This document shows, in pieces, positions 1 through 6,687 of a DNA stretch of 12,853 nt (within the stretch, counting starts at the first letter, position 1; each line of letters starts with the position of its first letter). Below the pieces are notes generated by a model. It ran no database searches. It was not told the origin of the DNA and was given only the letters and a program-made list of their open reading frames with translations. A program made the translations under genes and the position numbers. This DNA is from Ignavibacteria bacterium UBA961 (lineage in GTDB: Bacteria; Bacteroidota; Ignavibacteria; Kapaibacteriales; UBA961), in assembly GCA_002293005.1 (NCBI GenBank), contig DBCJ01000117.1:1-12853 (forward strand). Reading direction: 5' to 3'.

Positions 1-1
1 A

Positions 2-943
2 TCAAAACCGACTTTGGATACTTCCAATACAGATTCAACAGCAGTTGCAGTTCATGATTCGGTTTTCACCCAATACAATTTGACGAATTATCTATTGGCA
101 AGAATTCATGATCAATTGAATAATCAAGACTCTGCTTTACATTATTATACTATAGCCGCAAAATCAGCAAAATCAAGTGATTCCAATCGTGCGCAATATC
201 TATTCAGTTATCAGAAAATGATACGTAAGAATCAACCCGAATTGGCGGATTCCATTCTGGAAATTCTTGCTTATGATTATGGGAAAACAGAATATGGACA
301 AGAAGCTCGGATGCAAATGGGATTCACTGATGCAGTGGTGATTGACACACTTGGAGAATTGTATTCATCAGGCATTCGCTTCCGTAATATTTCAAATTAT
401 GTGCTAGCCGCCAGACAATTCAATCGAATAGCTGAAGAATATCGGGATTCCCCGCTTGCACCAAAAGCTCTCTATTCACTTGGTTGGATGTTTGAGAACA
501 CTCTCAAGCAACCCGATAGTGCTCTGTATTATTATCGTTTGCTCGTTGAGCGATATCCTCAATCAGAATATGCGAAAGATGTAAGAGCCGGAGTTGAAAT
601 TGCACTCGCTCATCAAAGTGGTTTATATGATGTAAGCACGGGAAAAATGATTGAAAGAAAACCTCTCATTGATACGACACAAATTCCTGCGGTTGATTCC
701 ACCGCTAAACCTGATGCACAAATTCAGCAAACAAATGATAATTCAAGAACTTTGTCGGACCCAAATGCGAATCAGCAAAAAGAACCTCTCAGACAGCGCA
801 AACCAAATCAGAACAATCAATTGATCAATCCAAATCAGCCGATGCAATTACCCGTGAATGCTCCCCTTCCCGGCAATATGCAAATTTCACTACCCCAAGA
901 TGCGAGTCCTGCAGATTCCATGAAGATTGGTGATCCGCCTTAA
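2..943 (+). CDS. TPR-repeat protein with Q/N/P-rich tail, 5' truncated
   Basis: The frame is open to the left window edge, so the true start lies outside; the TTG at 14 is an internal Leu codon. The visible part has helical hairpins of tetratricopeptide type. One is at about 76-160 (LLARIHDQLNNQDSALHYY). A second, at about 455-610, has the pattern ALYSLGWMFE followed by DSALYYYRLLVERYPQS, as in YbgF/BamD-like and Bacteroidota TPR proteins. From about 690 to the stop the protein becomes low-complexity, rich in Gln, Asn and Pro, and probably disordered. TPRs usually mediate protein-protein contact; the partner cannot be told here. The missing N-terminus prevents judging a signal peptide or lipobox. 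The stop codon overlaps that of the convergent hpt gene. The TPR call is fairly safe; a specific function is not. Confidence 0.8.
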   Translation, partial: SKPTLDTSNTDSTAVAVHDSVFTQYNLTNYLLARIHDQLNNQDSALHYYTIAAKSAKSSDSNRAQYLFSYQKMIRKNQPELADSILEILAYDYGKTEYGQEARMQMGFTDAVVIDTLGELYSSGIRFRNISNYVLAARQFNRIAEEYRDSPLAPKALYSLGWMFENTLKQPDSALYYYRLLVERYPQSEYAKDVRAGVEIALAHQSGLYDVSTGKMIERKPLIDTTQIPAVDSTAKPDAQIQQTNDNSRTLSDPNANQQKEPLRQRKPNQNNQLINPNQPMQLPVNAPLPGNMQISLPQDASPADSMKIGDPP

Positions 944-1482
944 TCAATGCATTGCCATATACCGGATAATTCTCTTCCCTTCTCCTGATAATCAAGTCCA
1001 TAACCAATGATGAATACAGGTGGTATCTCAAAACCAATAAACTCATTTGAAAGATCTATTGTATGTTGATCAGGTTTTGAGAAGAGAGAGACAGTAGTGC
1101 ATGAAGCTATTTGCATTGTTTCCAACACTCTTTTCAATTCCTTGATTGTACGACCCGAATCAATGATGTCTTCAATGATGAGAATATGCTTTCCTGCATA
1201 ATCTCCTGCGAATTCATTCACAGTAACCACACCCGAGGATATCGTACCACCCTTATAACTTGAAGCACGAATCATGTCGATGTGCATCGGTATACGCATA
1301 TGTCTCACGAGATCAGCCGCAAAAATGAATGCACCTTTCAGTGTTATAAGCACCGTGATTTCATCCACTTCCGCAAAATGTTCATTCAGCGATTGAGCAA
1401 TTTCATGAACTCTTTTTGCAATTGTATCGGGAGAAATGAATTCTTTGAACTGAAGATCATGAATGGTAATGATATCGGACAT
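940..1482 (-). CDS. hpt: Hypoxanthine phosphoribosyltransferase
   Basis: Purine salvage enzyme joining hypoxanthine (often guanine too) to PRPP to give IMP/GMP in the cytoplasm. Counting from the start chosen here (180 aa, normal family length): the LKG loop is at residues 48-50, the SSY flexible-loop motif at 74-76, the PRPP-binding signature EDIIDSGRT at 104-112, the purine-contacting Lys in FSKPD near 136, and the C-terminal GYGLDYQEKGREL block near 161-173 with the metal-binding Asp. An in-frame ATG at 1503 would add seven residues (MVNSEVI) but has no Shine-Dalgarno (SD) site, whereas the ATG at 1482 is preceded by GAGG with 5 nt spacing, so I prefer 1482. It follows the barrel gene by 40 nt and is probably last in that transcript. 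Its stop shares the TTAA at 940-943 with the opposing TPR gene. Confidence 0.93.
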   Translation of the reverse strand: MSDIITIHDLQFKEFISPDTIAKRVHEIAQSLNEHFAEVDEITVLITLKGAFIFAADLVRHMRIPMHIDMIRASSYKGGTISSGVVTVNEFAGDYAGKHILIIEDIIDSGRTIKELKRVLETMQIASCTTVSLFSKPDQHTIDLSNEFIGFEIPPVFIIGYGLDYQEKGRELSGIWQCID

Positions 1483-1487
1483 TATAA

Positions 1488-1491
1488 CCTC
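1488..1491 (-). promoter_or_regulatory. Ribosome binding site deciding the hpt start
   Basis: On the minus strand GAGG lies 5 nt before the ATG at 1482. The upstream in-frame ATG at 1503 has no purine-rich SD site. This favours the 180-residue product. It is inferred from sequence only. Confidence 0.45.
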
Positions 1492-1522
1492 GGAATTGAC
1501 CATTCATATTACTGAATTCTCA

Positions 1523-2500
1523 TCAGAATTCAAGGATATGCCGAATGCCGAACATGATTGTTGTTTGCACATCCTGCATTGAAAAGTCTTTTTGAGGTGT
1601 ATATAATACCATCGGAGAGGCCGTAAGCGACCATTGATCGGATAGATCATAAGCCATCGAAAACCCTAGTGATGTCATTGCAATACCGGATATTGTCTGC
1701 AACTTTCCGGGTCTGAAAATCAACAATCTGCGAGTCGCTATGGTATATCTGGTACCAACGATGGATGCAATTGGTGAGAATCGAAAATCACCCCATTGAA
1801 ACATTCCCATCAAAGTTAGTGCGAGATAGTTGACGGTCTCTGTTTCTGCCCCAAACATTCTATCATACGACAGATCAATCATGAATGAAGATGACATGGC
1901 AGTTGCATTGAGCGTGAACATATTTGGTATCCCGGCCACGGGATTTATCGAATCGGTCGGATAGCCAAATCTCGTGAATTGTGCGCCCAGATCGAGCCAA
2001 TCGGATGCCGAATATTGATATCCGATTCTTGCATTCCAACCCTGCGGTCCCGGCTGATCTCCAACTCTTCTTGCAATATCAATTCCTGCCAAGAATCCAC
2101 CTATATGTGAGGCTTCAGTCCCTATCGACATAATTCCCTGACTTCCACTCAGATTCACCCCATTCTGCACTTGCCTATTCCTAAGCAAGATTCCCGAACT
2201 GAGCGTCCAAGGTAGCGGCTCATCATATATATCAGCCAACCATGTTGTATCCTCTAGATCCAGTGAATCATTAAGCTTCAAATCCAGTGAATCATCAAGC
2301 ATCAAATCCAGTGAATCATTAAGCATCAAATCCAGTGAATCATTAAGCATCAAATCCAGCGAATCATCTATGATTTCAATGTCGAACATATCATCGGGAT
2401 CGCTCGGCAGATCTTGTGCATTGACAGATACAAACATGAAAACACTCCCCATCAGAACGATGAGGAGTGTGATCAGTCTTGATGAATGAGTCAAACTCAT
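1523..2500 (-). CDS. Predicted outer-membrane beta-barrel protein with N-terminal DSLDL repeats
   Basis: I do not recognise a named family. A signal peptide is clear: a hydrophobic core around residues 9-26 and a likely cut after VNA at 28. An acidic segment (about 30-45) follows, then five copies of an 8-residue unit beginning DSLDL (about 46-82). From about residue 95 to the end (325) the sequence alternates polar and hydrophobic residues with many aromatics and glycines, for example WNARIGYQYSASDWLDLGAQ, and it ends in Phe. That is typical of outer-membrane barrels whose C-terminal strand is recognised by the BAM complex. The start overlaps the stop of the upstream coiled-coil gene in ATGA, suggesting translational coupling. 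I infer a surface or periplasm-facing acidic repeat linker in front of a barrel of roughly 10-12 strands; the strand number is a guess and no transport or enzymatic role can be assigned. Confidence 0.8.
   Translation of the reverse strand: MSLTHSSRLITLLIVLMGSVFMFVSVNAQDLPSDPDDMFDIEIIDDSLDLMLNDSLDLMLNDSLDLMLDDSLDLKLNDSLDLEDTTWLADIYDEPLPWTLSSGILLRNRQVQNGVNLSGSQGIMSIGTEASHIGGFLAGIDIARRVGDQPGPQGWNARIGYQYSASDWLDLGAQFTRFGYPTDSINPVAGIPNMFTLNATAMSSSFMIDLSYDRMFGAETETVNYLALTLMGMFQWGDFRFSPIASIVGTRYTIATRRLLIFRPGKLQTISGIAMTSLGFSMAYDLSDQWSLTASPMVLYTPQKDFSMQDVQTTIMFGIRHILEF
2255..2377 (-). repeat. 24-bp in-frame tandem repeat encoding DSLDLMLN units
   Basis: The plus strand shows a 24-bp period, with the unit start ATCCAGTGAATCAT at 2258, 2282, 2306, 2330 and (as ATCCAGCGAATCAT) 2354. 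Neighbouring copies differ by only one or two bases. Each unit encodes eight residues, DSLDL plus a variable MLN, MLD or KLN. Because 24 is a multiple of three, slippage would change protein length without breaking the frame. Near identity at third positions suggests recent duplication or ongoing homogenisation. Confidence 0.9.
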
Positions 2501-2826
2501 GGTTTGCCAGCTCTTTTCAATTCACGCAATTGACGACGACCATCGCGGATTGTCTCTTTACCTGCTTTGATTTGATCTTTGGCTGTGCGAACCTGATTTC
2601 TCATTTGTTGCATTTGAGCTTTGGCTTGCTCTTTGGTCAATTGACCTGATTTTACTTGCTCACGCAATTGGCGAGCTTGTTCTTTGGCATCTTTAACGAC
2701 TGTGACGCCAGCTTTGACTTGTTCCTTACCGGCATTCATTCTTTCTCTAATTTGATCTTTGTCTTGTGCAATGGCAGAGAATGTGAATCCAAGGGCAAGA
2801 AATAATGCCATGATGAATGTACGCAT
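2497..2826 (-). CDS. Small secreted, basic, helical coiled-coil protein
   Basis: A 109-residue protein not assigned to a family. Residues 1-20 form a signal peptide with a likely cut after AIA (20|21), leaving about 89 residues. The mature part is almost wholly charged and helix-forming (Lys, Arg, Gln, Glu, Ala) with loosely repeating blocks such as KEQVKAG, REQVKSG and KDQIKAG, consistent with one long helix or coiled coil. The segment LTKEQAKAQMQQMR resembles the LTxxQ motif of Spy/CpxP-type periplasmic chaperones, but only superficially. An SD-like GGAG precedes the start by 7 nt. The stop overlaps the start of the barrel gene in ATGA, so the two are probably made together; a periplasmic partner role for the barrel is inference. 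Confidence 0.8.
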   Translation of the reverse strand: MRTFIMALFLALGFTFSAIAQDKDQIRERMNAGKEQVKAGVTVVKDAKEQARQLREQVKSGQLTKEQAKAQMQQMRNQVRTAKDQIKAGKETIRDGRRQLRELKRAGKP

Positions 2827-2900
2827 GACCGAACTCCGAAATAATTATGTAACATGATTGAGATCTCTGTGCATTCAGACATTTCAATATGCATGAAGGT

Positions 2901-3857
2901 TTAATCAAGACTGATTTTTTTTATGAGATTTTTTGAAGTTAGAAAAACGTGAATCCTGGATTCAAGTCCCAGAGCCAAGAATGCGAGGATAATACCTGCA
3001 ATCACATCCACCACATAATGATAGCGAAGATATACTGTTGAAAAAATCAAACTACAGCCCATTATCAAGAATACCCAACGCAGCTTTGATCTAAACCGAA
3101 AAGCCAGAATCATATTCATGAGTGTCATCATGGTATGTCCACTCGGCATGCAATTTCTATGCATTTGTAAAGCAGGTGCAATGGCCTTATCACGGAATCC
3201 ATCACCTGTATCAATGATATTGCGTATGATGTCAGTTACCCAAAGTCCAGGTAAATCACTGAAAATAGAAGAATACTCATGAACCGAAAATCTAGGACCG
3301 ATTGCAGGCATGAAAAAATATGCCAAATATGAGAGTAGGAAACCAAAAACGATGGTTCTCGTGACTCTTTCCGCTTCTTCATATAATCCACGCATATTCA
3401 ATTCAATTGATTGTGCGAAGGCATGAAAATAGAAAAGCACATAAGCAATCTGCAAGAATTCTGTCAATGCCGGGAAGGCAAACTGTTGCAACCATTCTGT
3501 TGGATTCATCCCAAAGATTGCTTTGTCCCAAGCCACAAGAATGGGATCATAATCATGTGGATTCAATACACTGATATACACAAATACTTGCATGAACACC
3601 ACATAGATGATCGGCAGATGATAGTACCTGTGAATATTCAAGAAGATTGTACCGGCTCGATACTTACCCAATGTTGCAATGCTGATTATGGTGATTGCGA
3701 TGAATACATTCTGCAAAACCAAGACGCCGATATTTGGAATTTTAGTGATGAACAGCGCTTGTATCACAGTATAGATGACTAGCATGCCGAGAAAATACCA
3801 ATCGGCACCAAGCAGGACATCGCGTAATTTGAATCGCATGAATGGTTGTGTATTCAT
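2901..3857 (-). CDS. PAP2-superfamily (Aur1/inositolphosphotransferase-like) integral membrane phosphatase
   Basis: A polytopic membrane protein with about six or more hydrophobic segments. The phosphatase signature is in the second half: GPR at 187-189, CMPSGHTM with PSGH at 238-241, and LRYHYVVDVIAG with Arg 278, His 280 and Asp 284. This matches PAP2 motifs C2 and C3, whose two histidines act as nucleophile and acid/base. The arrangement, especially LRYHYxxDVxAG, is closest to the Aur1-like subgroup that acts on lipid phosphates or transfers lipid head groups. The canonical KxxxxxxRP first motif is not obvious. I chose the ATG at 3857 (318 aa) because it forms TGATG with the rsmA stop; an upstream ATG at 3890 would overlap rsmA by 34 nt and lacks an SD. 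The likely role is lipid phosphate or head-group metabolism in the inner membrane; the substrate is unknown. Confidence 0.85.
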   Translation of the reverse strand: MNTQPFMRFKLRDVLLGADWYFLGMLVIYTVIQALFITKIPNIGVLVLQNVFIAITIISIATLGKYRAGTIFLNIHRYYHLPIIYVVFMQVFVYISVLNPHDYDPILVAWDKAIFGMNPTEWLQQFAFPALTEFLQIAYVLFYFHAFAQSIELNMRGLYEEAERVTRTIVFGFLLSYLAYFFMPAIGPRFSVHEYSSIFSDLPGLWVTDIIRNIIDTGDGFRDKAIAPALQMHRNCMPSGHTMMTLMNMILAFRFRSKLRWVFLIMGCSLIFSTVYLRYHYVVDVIAGIILAFLALGLESRIHVFLTSKNLIKKISLD

Positions 3858-4717
3858 CAGGGTATAATGCTTTCTGTTTTGGAAAAACATTTGGCCAAAG
3901 CCAAGAATTGTTCAGGCACCAATTCCTCTGCTCTTTTACTCATCAGAGATTGAATTTCAGGAGATAATTCAGCATGATGATTGGAGAGAAATTGACTCAG
4001 TGCATTTGAGAGAATCTTTCTTCTTTGTCCGAATGCCATACGCACTAATGGATGCACCAGCTTGTATTCCTGCATGGAGATGGACCTTTTCTTGAAATCG
4101 AATACTACAACCGCTGAATCAACCGAAGGTCTTGGAGTAAAACAACCCGATGGCACCTTGAGTGCTATACGTGGCTCTGAAACAAATCGTGCCGCTATAC
4201 TCAGAATGCCATATTCTTTTGTGCGAGGCTTTGCGCAAATGCGTTCAGCAACTTCTTTTTGCATCATGATGACGGCTCTTTCCAATACATCGGATTGCTC
4301 GAAGAGGCGGAACAGAATATCTGAAGTAATATAATACGGAATATTACCGGCCACTTTCAAAGTAGGAATTTCCAATCCTTGTTCATTTCTCATGAAGCGA
4401 TTGGCATATTCACGAAGGTTGAATTTCAAGAAATCTCCATGTTCCACACTGAATTGCTTATTTGAATCAAATAACTCATGCAGAGTTTCAATTGCTCTTT
4501 CATCCAATTCAATGGCATGAACCATCGCCTGAGATTTCAACAAGAATCCTGTTAGATCACCGCAACCAGGACCAATTTCAAGTATTGTATCCCCTTCTTG
4601 TGCATCCATCAACATTGCGATTTGCGATGCTTTATTTTTATCTGTCAGAAAGTTCTGTCCAAGCGATCTTTTAGCTTGAATCCGACCCGACTGATGTTTT
4701 TGCTCTTGAAATTTCAT
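3857..4717 (-). CDS. rsmA: 16S rRNA adenine dimethyltransferase
   Basis: RsmA/KsgA dimethylates two adjacent adenosines (A1518 and A1519, E. coli numbering) in the 3'-terminal hairpin of 16S rRNA using SAM, a late quality-control step in 30S assembly. All family motifs are present in the 286 residues: KRSLGQNFL at 16-24, the SAM loop EIGPGCGDLT at 47-56, the acidic ribose contact in AIELD at 68-72, the catalytic NIPYY at 125-129, MQKEVAERI at 152-160, and FTPRPSVDSAVVVF near 193-206. Length is normal. Its start overlaps the HIT gene stop (ATGA) and its stop overlaps the PAP2 gene start (TGATG), placing it inside a tightly coupled cluster. Confidence 0.97.
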   Translation of the reverse strand: MKFQEQKHQSGRIQAKRSLGQNFLTDKNKASQIAMLMDAQEGDTILEIGPGCGDLTGFLLKSQAMVHAIELDERAIETLHELFDSNKQFSVEHGDFLKFNLREYANRFMRNEQGLEIPTLKVAGNIPYYITSDILFRLFEQSDVLERAVIMMQKEVAERICAKPRTKEYGILSIAARFVSEPRIALKVPSGCFTPRPSVDSAVVVFDFKKRSISMQEYKLVHPLVRMAFGQRRKILSNALSQFLSNHHAELSPEIQSLMSKRAEELVPEQFLALAKCFSKTESIIP

Positions 4718-5250
4718 AATGCTGTGCCGGATTTGATATCATCGCCGAGATTGTTTTTCAGTAAGGACTGATATCCGGCTTTCAATTCTTGCACTATCTT
4801 CTCCATGGATGATGAGATCACTTTGGCATCGCTAATGGTGGACATGAAATTCGTATCACCATTCCAGCGTGGTACGATGTGAACATGCAGATGTCCCGGA
4901 ACACCTGCTCCACCTGCTTCGCCAAGATTCATGCCGATATTGAATCCATGCGGAGAATACACAGCATTAAGAACAGATTGCAATGTGCGAGTCATGAGCA
5001 TGAGATCGAGATATTCTTCATCGGTCAATAATATGGTATCAGGACAATGTCTTTTCGGGGAAAGCAAAATATGTCCGGCATTATATGGATATCGATTCAT
5101 GATCACGATTGTATATTCAGATTCTGCTATCACAAGTGGATCATTGGATTCAGGCATGGAAGCAGAACACAAGAAACAATCATGATTCTTTTCTTCATCG
5201 CCAAATGAATCAATATAGGTGGAGCGCCAGGGAGACCATAACTGTTTCAT
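4714..5250 (-). CDS. HIT-family hydrolase or nucleotide phosphorylase (Ap4A-type)
   Basis: Histidine-triad protein of 178 residues from the start chosen here. It opens with MKQLWSPWRSTYI, the usual start of the bacterial HIT branch related to Ap4A phosphorylase. A CFLC pair (Cys 25, Cys 28) and downstream His residues in GHILLSPKRH (57-68) probably form a structural zinc site. The active site HLHVHIVPRW is at 120-129, with the middle His 122 the expected nucleotidyl acceptor. Such enzymes cleave dinucleoside polyphosphates or other nucleotide conjugates in the cytoplasm; the exact substrate is not readable. ATGs at 5253 and 5250 are adjacent. GGAGAGG lies 3 nt from the first and 6 nt from the second, so I prefer 5250. 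A longer frame from 5283 would overlap the lipase gene by 34 nt. Confidence 0.9.
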   Translation of the reverse strand: MKQLWSPWRSTYIDSFGDEEKNHDCFLCSASMPESNDPLVIAESEYTIVIMNRYPYNAGHILLSPKRHCPDTILLTDEEYLDLMLMTRTLQSVLNAVYSPHGFNIGMNLGEAGGAGVPGHLHVHIVPRWNGDTNFMSTISDAKVISSSMEKIVQELKAGYQSLLKNNLGDDIKSGTAL

Positions 5251-6596
5251 CATAAACCTCTCCAAGATTTCACTGCCGTACATTGTCTGCCAAATGCATT
5301 TTTGATGATGATTGAAGATTCAAATGCAGAACTAATCTCAATTGACTTTGGAATTTCAATTGCACATCGTTTAACAAGTCCGGAGGATGTGGAAACAAGT
5401 GCAATATCTTTCGGAGAAATCTGCTCAGTGAATGACTTGCCATTTTGCTTGAATTCAATGTTCACGGAGCAACCATCCTTTGGTAAATAATCGGTGTATT
5501 CAAGAATCAAAAGTAGTTGATCTGAGTCAGGATTCCTGAAGAATTCAGCACCTTTGAATTCAGGCTGATCTTCAAGTGACAATTTTTGGATTTCACTGCT
5601 ATTTTTTAAGTGTTCTTCATGCACGGAAGACAATTTGATTGTTTGTGATATTCTTTGTCTTCCCGGCTGAGAACGAAACCAAGGCAATTCATTGATGGTC
5701 TGACTGCTCGCACTCACCACTCCATCTCCCCCTTCGAAGAGAGACTCCACGCCCATTCCGAGCAATCCCATGATGCGTCTGAATAATTCTTTAGCTCCTG
5801 ATTTATTCAATACCGACAATTCTTTCATGATATCAACATCACCGATCACGCTGATATATTCCACATCAAGAGGATGTTCACGATTACCGGATTTTTCAAT
5901 GAACCAACCTCCGTCTTGGGCACGGCGAAGATCGCGAACTGCCGGAGAATCAAAAGGGACATCATCTTCGGCTTTGCGAATCAATTCAGAAGCTTGTTCT
6001 ACGATGGGTTTGAGAAAACTTTCCTTTCCATCCTGCAAAGATTTATTGACAGCGGTTTTCCAATTGTACACCTTGGCAAAAGCCGAACCTTGATGTGGGG
6101 AGCCGATGGTGATGAGTCTTTGCACATGATGATCTTTGACATGCTTCGTGAGATAATGTCTGCCGGTCAATCCGCCCATGCTATATCCAATGAGAATCAC
6201 TTTTTCGGCTCCTGTTTTCTCCCTCACAAATGCAATGCATTGCTCCAATTCTTTGGTCCATCCTTCAACTGAATCGGTGGGATTACTGAATTGTACAGTG
6301 AAAAAATCCATGGTTGAAGAAGCACCTTTTTGATCAAGATAGATTCCCTTTTTTGAAGGTTTCAAAATTCCGGCATGTTTCAAACCAAGATCTTTCTCAT
6401 AGAATTTTATTGCATGTTTATCCCATACACTCGCCTTCTGTCCCAAACCATGTAATAAAACTATTGGATATGGTATTTGAAGAAATTTCGATGGCTTCGC
6501 TTCCACAAATACCGGTATATATTCCGGAATAGTGAGTTTTGTGCTTGCACATCCCCCGAGAAAGAGCATGAGAAATATAAAGATGATTGACTGCAT
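5250..6596 (-). CDS. Lipoprotein alpha/beta-hydrolase (triacylglycerol lipase-like)
   Basis: The N-terminus has a short hydrophobic segment and the lipobox LGGC with Cys 16, so it should be a lipid-anchored envelope protein. A lipase fold follows: VLLHGLG at 46-52 (oxyanion hole) and GYSMGG at 137-142 with nucleophile Ser 139. ITIGSPHQGS at 163-171 is a typical lipase block. GGDGVV around Asp 291 and SVHEEH with His 326 or His 329 probably complete the triad. The order resembles secreted bacterial lipases acting on lipids or other esters. About 110 residues after the triad look beta-rich and may be a separate sandwich domain of unknown role. It is the first gene of the minus-strand cluster, behind a TAnnTTTG element and a palindrome; GAGGA lies about 11 nt before the ATG, a rather long spacing. 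Confidence 0.88.
   Translation of the reverse strand: MQSIIFIFLMLFLGGCASTKLTIPEYIPVFVEAKPSKFLQIPYPIVLLHGLGQKASVWDKHAIKFYEKDLGLKHAGILKPSKKGIYLDQKGASSTMDFFTVQFSNPTDSVEGWTKELEQCIAFVREKTGAEKVILIGYSMGGLTGRHYLTKHVKDHHVQRLITIGSPHQGSAFAKVYNWKTAVNKSLQDGKESFLKPIVEQASELIRKAEDDVPFDSPAVRDLRRAQDGGWFIEKSGNREHPLDVEYISVIGDVDIMKELSVLNKSGAKELFRRIMGLLGMGVESLFEGGDGVVSASSQTINELPWFRSQPGRQRISQTIKLSSVHEEHLKNSSEIQKLSLEDQPEFKGAEFFRNPDSDQLLLILEYTDYLPKDGCSVNIEFKQNGKSFTEQISPKDIALVSTSSGLVKRCAIEIPKSIEISSAFESSIIIKNAFGRQCTAVKSWRGL
5257..5263 (-). promoter_or_regulatory. Strong Shine-Dalgarno of the HIT gene inside the lipase 3' end
   Basis: The minus strand reads GGAGAGG then TTTATGATG. The SD sits within the last lipase codons (Trp-Arg-Gly) and the lipase TGA overlaps both candidate HIT ATGs. 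A spacing of 6 nt favours the second ATG (5250). The layout suggests reinitiation or coupled translation. Confidence 0.6.
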
Positions 6597-6633
6597 TGAT
6601 GGAAAGTCCTCAATCGAAATGAATTCAAGTGTC

Positions 6634-6641
6634 CAAATTTA
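6634..6641 (-). promoter_or_regulatory. Bacteroidota-type -7 promoter element for the lipase/rsmA cluster
   Basis: The minus strand carries TAAATTTG, a perfect match to the TAnnTTTG -7 consensus of Bacteroidota. It lies 37 nt before the lipase ATG, which gives a leader of roughly 30 nt. No clear TTG is present at the -33 position; an inverted repeat (6651-6671) occupies that place instead, so the promoter may depend on a regulator. Location and consensus are seen; activity is inferred. Confidence 0.5.
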
Positions 6642-6650
6642 CCATTTCAC

Positions 6651-6671
6651 CATGATACATTGAGTATCATG
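6651..6671. promoter_or_regulatory. Perfect 8-bp inverted repeat, candidate operator
   Basis: CATGATAC at 6651-6658, spacer ATTGA, then GTATCATG at 6664-6671: a perfect dyad with 5-bp spacing, as expected for a dimeric DNA-binding regulator. It lies between divergent genes, just upstream of the -7 element at 6634-6641 and before the HNH gene at 6688. There is no T-run on either side, which argues against a terminator. A second, outer pair, ATGAATTC at 6619-6626 and GAATTCAT at 6673-6680, is also mutually complementary. Confidence 0.5.
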
Positions 6672-6687
6672 AGAATTCATCTTTCTG

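Noticed and set aside
945..954. CAATGCATTG palindrome at the hpt 3' end
   Set aside because: It is short, has no loop and lies inside coding sequence; such palindromes are expected by chance.
2255..2377. CRISPR-like array
   Set aside because: The 24-bp units are directly contiguous without spacers and lie in frame within a coding sequence.
2497..2826. Spy/CpxP-type chaperone call for the small helical protein
   Set aside because: Only a single LTKEQ-like segment agrees; the paired LTxxQ arrangement of that family is not seen and the rest is low-complexity helix.
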